The translations under genes and the position numbers were made by a program. The notes beneath the pieces were generated by a model, which was given only the letters and a program-made list of their open reading frames with translations, searched no databases and was not told where the DNA came from. This document shows positions 42,542-46,807 of a stretch of DNA of 46,807 nt, piece after piece. Within the stretch, counting starts at the first letter, position 1. Every line of letters begins with the position of its first letter. Source of the DNA: Oscillospiraceae bacterium (lineage in GTDB: Bacteria; Bacillota; Clostridia; Oscillospirales; UBA929); NCBI GenBank assembly GCA_009777255.1, contig WRMG01000007.1, forward strand, positions 1-46,807, written 5' to 3'.

Positions 42542-42849
42542 GTAGGGGCGAACTCCGTTCGCCCGCGATACACCGCAAACGTTGGCTGAAATTCGCGGCG
42601 ATTAGAAATCGCCCCTACGTCCGTTCCGCACACATAATATAAATTTTCACACTTTGTAGGGGCGAACTCCGTTCGCCCGCGGTATACCGCAAACGTTGGC
42701 TGAAATTCGCGGGCGATTAGAAATCGCCCCTACAGTCTGTTCCGCACACTAATATAAATTTTTCACACTTTGTAGGGGCGAACTCCGTTCGCCCGCGATA
42801 CACCGCAAACGTTGACTGAAATTCGCGTGCGATTAGAAATCGCCCCTAC
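42542..42849. repeat. Three tandem copies of a ~115-base palindromic repeat unit
   Basis: Units at 42542-42618, 42656-42733 and 42772-42849 are 77-78 bases long. They begin GTAGGGGCGAACTCCGTTCG and end in ATCGCCCCTAC, so the ends are inverted repeats. Two spacers of 37-38 bases (TTCCGCACAC...ATAAATTTTTCACACTT) are also alike, giving a 114-116 base period. Differences are scattered single bases. The array fills the gap between fchA and mgtA and ends 16 bases from the mgtA stop. It has no ORF and no transposase. It resembles a MITE or REP-type hairpin amplified in tandem. Confidence 0.9.
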
Positions 42850-42865
42850 TCACGGCGGAAAACCG

Positions 42866-45550
42866 CTATAACAACTCTCCGTATCTCTTTACAAAAACCC
42901 TCTTCATAACCGTCGTAAGCGTCATATAGCACACCACCGTCACGCCCAGCAAGCCGAAAAACTCGCTCGGCATCGGATGCATATTCAGCATCCTCCCCAG
43001 CGGGGTATAGGGTATGACCGTGCCGACCGCTATGCCCAGCGTCGTCATGAGCGTGACGGCAAGCGAGGCCCTGCTCTGCAAAAACGGCATCTTTGGCGTC
43101 CGTATCATGTGGATAACAAGCGTCTGCGTCCAAAGCGACAGAACGAACCACCCCGAATGGAACAGCGCGATAAACGACACCTGCGTTTCGGGCGCCAGCG
43201 CGTGGTATCCGGCGCCGAACACCAGCGGGCAGATATAGAAGAACAGCGCCAGATAGGTGGTTATATCAAACACTGAGGACGTCGGCCCGAGCCATATCAT
43301 AAAGCGCGTGATCGACGACGCGTCCCATTTGCGCGGCAGCTTTAGATAATCCGTGTCCACGTTGTCCCACGGCAGCGATATGCACGAGATGTCATATATA
43401 AGGTTAAGCACCAGTATCTGAATGGGCAGCATGGGCAGAAACGGCAGGAACGCGCTGGCGGCCAAGACACTGAACATGTTGCCGAAATTGGAGCTGGCGG
43501 TCATCTTGATATACTTTATAATGTTGGCGTAAATCTTGCGCCCCTCGACAACGCCCTCCTCCAGCACCATCAAATCCTTTTACATAAGGATGATGTTCGC
43601 CGACTCCTTGGCTATATCGACCGCGGTGTCCACCGAAATGCCCACGTCGGCGGCCTTCATGGCGGCGGCGTCGTTTATGCCGTCGCCAAGGAACCCGACG
43701 GTGTGCCCGTTCTCGCGCAGCGCCGTGACGACGCGCACCTTCTGCTGCGGCGAGAGCTTTGCGAACACGTCCGTGCCCTCCACAACGCCCCTCAGCTCTT
43801 CGTCGCTCAAATGCTCGACGTCCGCGCCCAAAAGTATATTGTCCGCCTTCAGCCCGACCTGACGGCACACGCACTTCGTCACCGCGTCGTTGTCGCCGGT
43901 GAGAACCTTTACGTCCACGCCGTAGTCGTGCAGCGCGGCGATGGCGTCCTCGGCGCTCTCCTTCGGCGGGTCGAGGAACGCGAGATAGCCGATTATCACC
44001 ATGTCGCTCTCGTCGGCAATGGAGAAAGCCCCGCCGGGCGAGTGGTTTGTCCTCTGCGCGATACCCAGAACGCGCAGCCCGTCGGAGTTATACCTGCGGC
44101 AGTTTTCCAGTATCTCCTCTTTAAGCTCGTCCGTTATCGGTATAGCCACGCCCTTGCTCTCGGCATAGTTGCAAACGGTCAGCATCTCCTCGATCGCGCC
44201 CTTAGTGATTAGCTGCGTCTTGCCGTTTATGTCCGACACAACGACACTCATGCGCCTCCGCTGGAAATCGAACGGTATCTCGTCAATCTTTGTATACGAT
44301 TTCCAGTGCGCGACGTTGTCGTTCCCGTTGGCTATATCAATGACGGCGATGTCCATAAGGTTTTTAAGCCCCGTCTGATAATAGCTGTTCAAAAACGCGT
44401 GCTTCAGGACCCTCTCGTCCTCCTCGCCGTGAATATCCAGATGATACTCCAGAATAACCTTGTCCTGCGTAATCGTACCCGTCTTATCGGTGCAGAGTAT
44501 ATCCATCGCCCCGAAATTCTGTATAGAGTTCAAGTCCTTGACGATAACCTGCTTCTTCGACATGGACACCGCGCCCTTTGCGAGGTTCGCGCTCACAATC
44601 ATCGGAAGCATCTCCGGCGTAAGCCCCACCGCGACCGACAGCGCGAACAGAAACGCCTCCATCCAGTCGCCCTTGGTAAACCCGTTGATAAACAGGATAA
44701 CCGGCACCATGACCATCATAAAGCGTATCAGCACCCACGAGACGGATGTGACGCCCTTTTCAAAGCTCGTGGGCGGCGTCTTCTCGTTAAGCTGCCGCGC
44801 GATCGCGCCGAACACGGTGTCGTCGCCGACGGCAAGCACCAGCGCGGCCGCCGAGCCTGAGATAACGTTGCTGCCCATAAAGGCTAAATTATTCAGGTCG
44901 AGCGGGTTTACGTTCTTGCCCTTCAGCTCTCCCGAGAATTTCTCCACCGGCTCACTCTCGCCGGTAAGCGACGACTGGCTGACGAACAGGTCCTTGGCCT
45001 GCAAAATCCTCACATCGGCGGGGATCATGTCCCCGGCGGCAAGATAGATATAGTCGCCCACCACCAGCTCGTCGAGCGGGATCTCCAGCTTTTTCGACAG
45101 CTCCTCCTCCGTGTCCTCGTCGGTGAACACGCGCTGCACGGTAACGGTCGTCTCAACGATCTCGCCCAACCTCTCCGCGGCGCGCACACTGCGGTACTCC
45201 TGTATAAACCGCAAAAACCCGCTTATCGCCACCATTGACAAAATAATGGCGACGGCGGAATAGTCGCGCGTGAAGAGAGAGATCACCGCGAGTATGAACA
45301 AAACTATGGTAAACGGGTTGACAACAGCGTCAAACAGTCTTTTTAATATCGAATCCTTTTTCGGCGGCGTAATGGCGTTCGAGCCGTATTCCTCGCGCAT
45401 ATCCTCAACCTTTTCCTCGTCAAAGCCTTCCGGCGAGGTGTCGTACTGGATAAGCAGCGTCTCGGGCTTCTTGACCGAGGCGTTTATAAGGCGCTTCTTA
45501 ATGCGCGTCGTGCGTGCTGAGATGTTTGGATTAACGCTCTTTTTGGGCAT
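42866..45550 (-). pseudogene. mgtA: Magnesium-translocating P-type ATPase interrupted by an in-frame TAA
   Basis: Read through one stop, this frame gives 894 residues, the normal length of an MgtA/MgtB Mg2+ importer. Present are the actuator motif SLTGESEP, the phosphorylation site [11 protein letters not shown], the hinge [37 protein letters not shown] and the C-terminal helices with [19 protein letters not shown] at 43582-43580 follows ANIILM, where homologues usually have Glu (GAA). The frame continues unchanged as [13 protein letters not shown]. The TAA is followed by AAGGAT-TTG-ATG, so reinitiation at the ATG at 43570 is possible and would give two polypeptides of 656 and 234 residues. 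The break may be a nonsense mutation or a sequencing error. Confidence 0.85.
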
Positions 45551-45565
45551 GACAATACCCTCCTT

Positions 45566-45640
45566 TCAGTACGGGGCGTCCCCCGGTATGTTCTTCGCTC
45601 CGGGTAATCTATGCCGCTGCTGCTGTCGGCGTCCATTCAT
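45566..45640 (-). CDS. 24-codon leader ORF before mgtA
   Basis: This short ORF begins within about 30 bases of the predicted transcript start and has its own ribosome site (AGGTGGTGAG). It encodes an Arg/Gln/Pro-rich peptide, MNGRRQQQRHRLPGAKN and seven more residues with two further prolines. It stops 15 bases before the mgtA ATG, just before the mgtA ribosome site (AAAGGAGGG). Its position, size and Pro/Arg content resemble the Salmonella mgtL leader peptide, which tunes mgtA to Mg2+ and proline, though the sequences are not similar. Regulation by this ORF is inferred. Confidence 0.5.
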   Translation of the reverse strand: MNGRRQQQRHRLPGAKNIPGDAPY

Positions 45641-45674
45641 CTCACCACCTTTATACATAAATCCCTGCCCTCAC

Positions 45675-45704
45675 ATTATACACCACACACCGGCAAAACG
45701 TCAA
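45675..45704 (-). promoter_or_regulatory. mgtA promoter
   Basis: On the minus strand, TTGACG (45704-45699), 18 bases and TATAAT (45680-45675). The predicted leader is about 120 bases, too short for an M-box riboswitch. Confidence 0.65.
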
Positions 45705-45747
45705 TCGTTTTGTTTTCAAATATACGTGATACGTGAATCATAAGCCG

Positions 45748-45806
45748 TTGAGATATTGATTTGAACATGCTATTATCAACACGGGTGAAATATTACTCAC
45801 CCGTGT
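45748..45806 (+). promoter_or_regulatory. Promoter and inverted repeat of the XRE controller gene
   Basis: TTGAGA (45748-45753), 17 bases and TATTAT (45771-45776) form the promoter. Directly after it, ACACGGGTGA (45779-45788) and TCACCCGTGT (45797-45806) form a perfect 10-base inverted repeat around the start site, fitting an operator for autoregulation. It could also fold in RNA, but no T-run follows. Confidence 0.6.
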
Positions 45807-45833
45807 CGATGCCCTATAAAAGGAGCTGTTTTT

Positions 45834-46091
45834 ATGTATGCGAATGAAATTCTGTCACAGGCCGTTGGTGGACGAATCAGGACATTGCGTTTAGAAAAGA
45901 AAATGAGCCAGGATGAGTTTGGCGCGCTTGTCAACACGGACAGAACCTATATTAACAAAATTGAAAATGGCGCGTGCAACCTTACCGTTTGCAAACTTTG
46001 CTCTATCTGTGAAAAAATCGACATAACGCTGCATGATTTTTTTAACGCCGAAGCATTTAATGAATTTTTTACTGAAACAGGGGAGGGCTAA
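45834..46091 (+). CDS. XRE family regulator, probable controller of the restriction system
   Basis: This 85-residue protein consists almost entirely of a helix-turn-helix of the XRE/Cro type: GGRIRTLRLEKKMSQDEFGA, then TDRTYINKIENGACNLTV. The size and the position six bases before a restriction endonuclease gene match controller (C) proteins, which delay endonuclease expression when the system enters a new host. The ribosome site is AAAGGAG. The gene is AT-rich compared with the rest of the window. Confidence 0.88.
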   Translation: MYANEILSQAVGGRIRTLRLEKKMSQDEFGALVNTDRTYINKIENGACNLTVCKLCSICEKIDITLHDFFNAEAFNEFFTETGEG

Positions 46092-46096
46092 AAATA

Positions 46097-46807
46097 ATGT
46101 GGACAAAAGCTGCTGTTATCGAAAGATTAATAGAGATTGAAAAAAGGGGTTATATTGAAATTCCGCAAGGCAAATATAGAAAAGACGATGGCGTTATTGG
46201 ACAAATCCTCGAAAAACTGTTTGACGTTGAGGAAAATAATATTTCCCTTGCCGACCTTGGCAAATTTGAGCTAAAAGGCATGAGAAAGAAAAAAGGCGGC
46301 AATACGCTTACCCTTTTCCACCAAACCCCTTCAAAAGGCATGACTCCTATTCAAATTTTTGACCGCTTTGGATACATAAAAAAATCTTCGAGATCGGATA
46401 TAATGAAGAAAAAACTTTTCACTACTATCCGCGGAGATAAATATAACAATCGCGGATTCATTTTATCAGCGCGTTCCGAAACAGAAATAAATTTATATTA
46501 TCATGACGAATATCTGTCAACATGGGATTTATCTGAAGGCAAACATAAAATTGACAACGTTATTCTTGCTTTCGCGAAAACAAGAGGAAAGTTTAATACG
46601 CGGGAAGAGAGCTTTCATTTCGCGGAAGCATACCTTCTAAGCGAACCGAAAAACCTGTCACAGGCAATAACCGCCGGCGCCGTGGTAATGGATCTCTGTA
46701 TAGACCAGCCTGCGGACAGAAGCAAATCGCCGCATGACAGGGGACCGCATATCCGCATCCCTGTTCGCAAGCTGAACATGCTGTTTGGAAAGGTTGAAAA
46801 ACTGATA
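46097..46807 (+). CDS. MvaI/BcnI family type II restriction endonuclease (clipped)
   Basis: The frame is open from the ATG at 46097 (ribosome site GGAGGG) to the window end, 237 codons. It is missing from the ORF track because it has no stop here. The order GQILEKLFDVEENNISLADL, then GKFELKG and TLTLFHQTPSKGMTPI, matches the MvaI/BcnI fold, whose catalytic core includes the E-x-K of FELK and cuts CC-W-GG or CC-S-GG type sites. A methyltransferase is expected beyond the right edge. Codon use is AT-rich, a sign of horizontal transfer. Confidence 0.8.
   Translation, partial: MWTKAAVIERLIEIEKRGYIEIPQGKYRKDDGVIGQILEKLFDVEENNISLADLGKFELKGMRKKKGGNTLTLFHQTPSKGMTPIQIFDRFGYIKKSSRSDIMKKKLFTTIRGDKYNNRGFILSARSETEINLYYHDEYLSTWDLSEGKHKIDNVILAFAKTRGKFNTREESFHFAEAYLLSEPKNLSQAITAGAVVMDLCIDQPADRSKSPHDRGPHIRIPVRKLNMLFGKVEKLI

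Noticed and set aside
42542-42849. Possible CRISPR array
   Set aside because: Only three units of ~115 bases, both parts of the unit are repeated, and there are no short unique spacers and no cas genes.
43580-43582. TAA recoded as a sense codon
   Set aside because: Many genes in the window end in TAA (for example mrnC's neighbour yitT, ackA, na/pi symporter), so TAA is an ordinary stop in this genome.
45550-45670. M-box Mg2+ riboswitch before mgtA
   Set aside because: The predicted leader is about 120 bases and mostly occupied by a translated-looking ORF; the conserved M-box helices are not visible.

Overview
The window looks like a chromosome segment from a GC-rich, endospore-forming member of the Clostridia, probably related to Oscillospiraceae/Ruminococcaceae. 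The reasons are the sporulation genes (yunB, spmA/spmB, a YlmC/YmxH protein, a SpoVB-type flippase), GTP-dependent PEP carboxykinase, an AbrB-family regulator with a C4 zinc motif, strong AGGAGG-type ribosome sites and sigma-A promoters with 17-base spacers. No tRNA, rRNA, CRISPR array, insertion sequence or replication origin was seen. Most of the window is ordinary core genome. The accessory material consists of small toxin-antitoxin-like loci, repeats and the right end.
Layout: 1-3.9 kb holds a clipped GH2-like gene, mini-RNase III, a YitT protein, a tiny Asn-rich ORF and a membrane pyrophosphatase. 3.9-4.5 kb is a DinJ/YafQ toxin-antitoxin pair. 4.7-11.5 kb reads as one co-directional block: PpiC lipoprotein, MoxR ATPase, DUF58 protein, membrane transglutaminase and phosphofructokinase. 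11.4-15.5 kb is leftward: SpoVB flippase, a Phd/RelE pair, then a NusG-II / Gx transporter / ApbE operon that resembles the eetA-eetB-fmnB part of flavin-based extracellular electron transfer loci. 15.6-23.2 kb has a SLOG protein, a secreted transglutaminase, an SCP2 protein, a PAS-GGDEF protein, yunB, an orphan HicB, ylmC, spmAB and abrB. 23.3-34.7 kb is mostly rightward: M19 dipeptidase, acetate kinase, DUF342 protein, TetR, Na/Pi symporter, O-antigen ligase-like protein, sugar transferase, UppP and FtsK. 34.7-40.7 kb has a stray phage-type regulator, two conserved or hypothetical genes, putP and pckG.
The last 6 kb is the most unusual part. An 88-base partial duplication (40631-40746) is followed by a compact locus in which a 26-residue amphipathic peptide gene and a short opposing RNA converge on one bidirectional terminator. 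Both predicted transcripts carry the same 30-base 5' motif. This has the architecture of a type I toxin-antitoxin system, but the peptide matches no family I recognise. Next comes an fchA-folD pair in which FolD has lost two cyclohydrolase residues, so the two proteins appear to divide the FolD reactions. Three tandem ~115-base repeats follow. Then comes an mgtA-type Mg2+ P-type ATPase broken by one in-frame TAA and preceded by a 24-codon leader ORF. The window ends inside a restriction system: an XRE controller gene and a clipped MvaI/BcnI-family endonuclease of visibly lower GC content.
Palindromes that overlap the -10 or start region recur upstream of mrnC, hppA, hicB, the phd/relE pair, the phage-type regulator and the XRE gene. 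This suggests locally autoregulated promoters. All functional calls come from reading motifs, and no database search was run.
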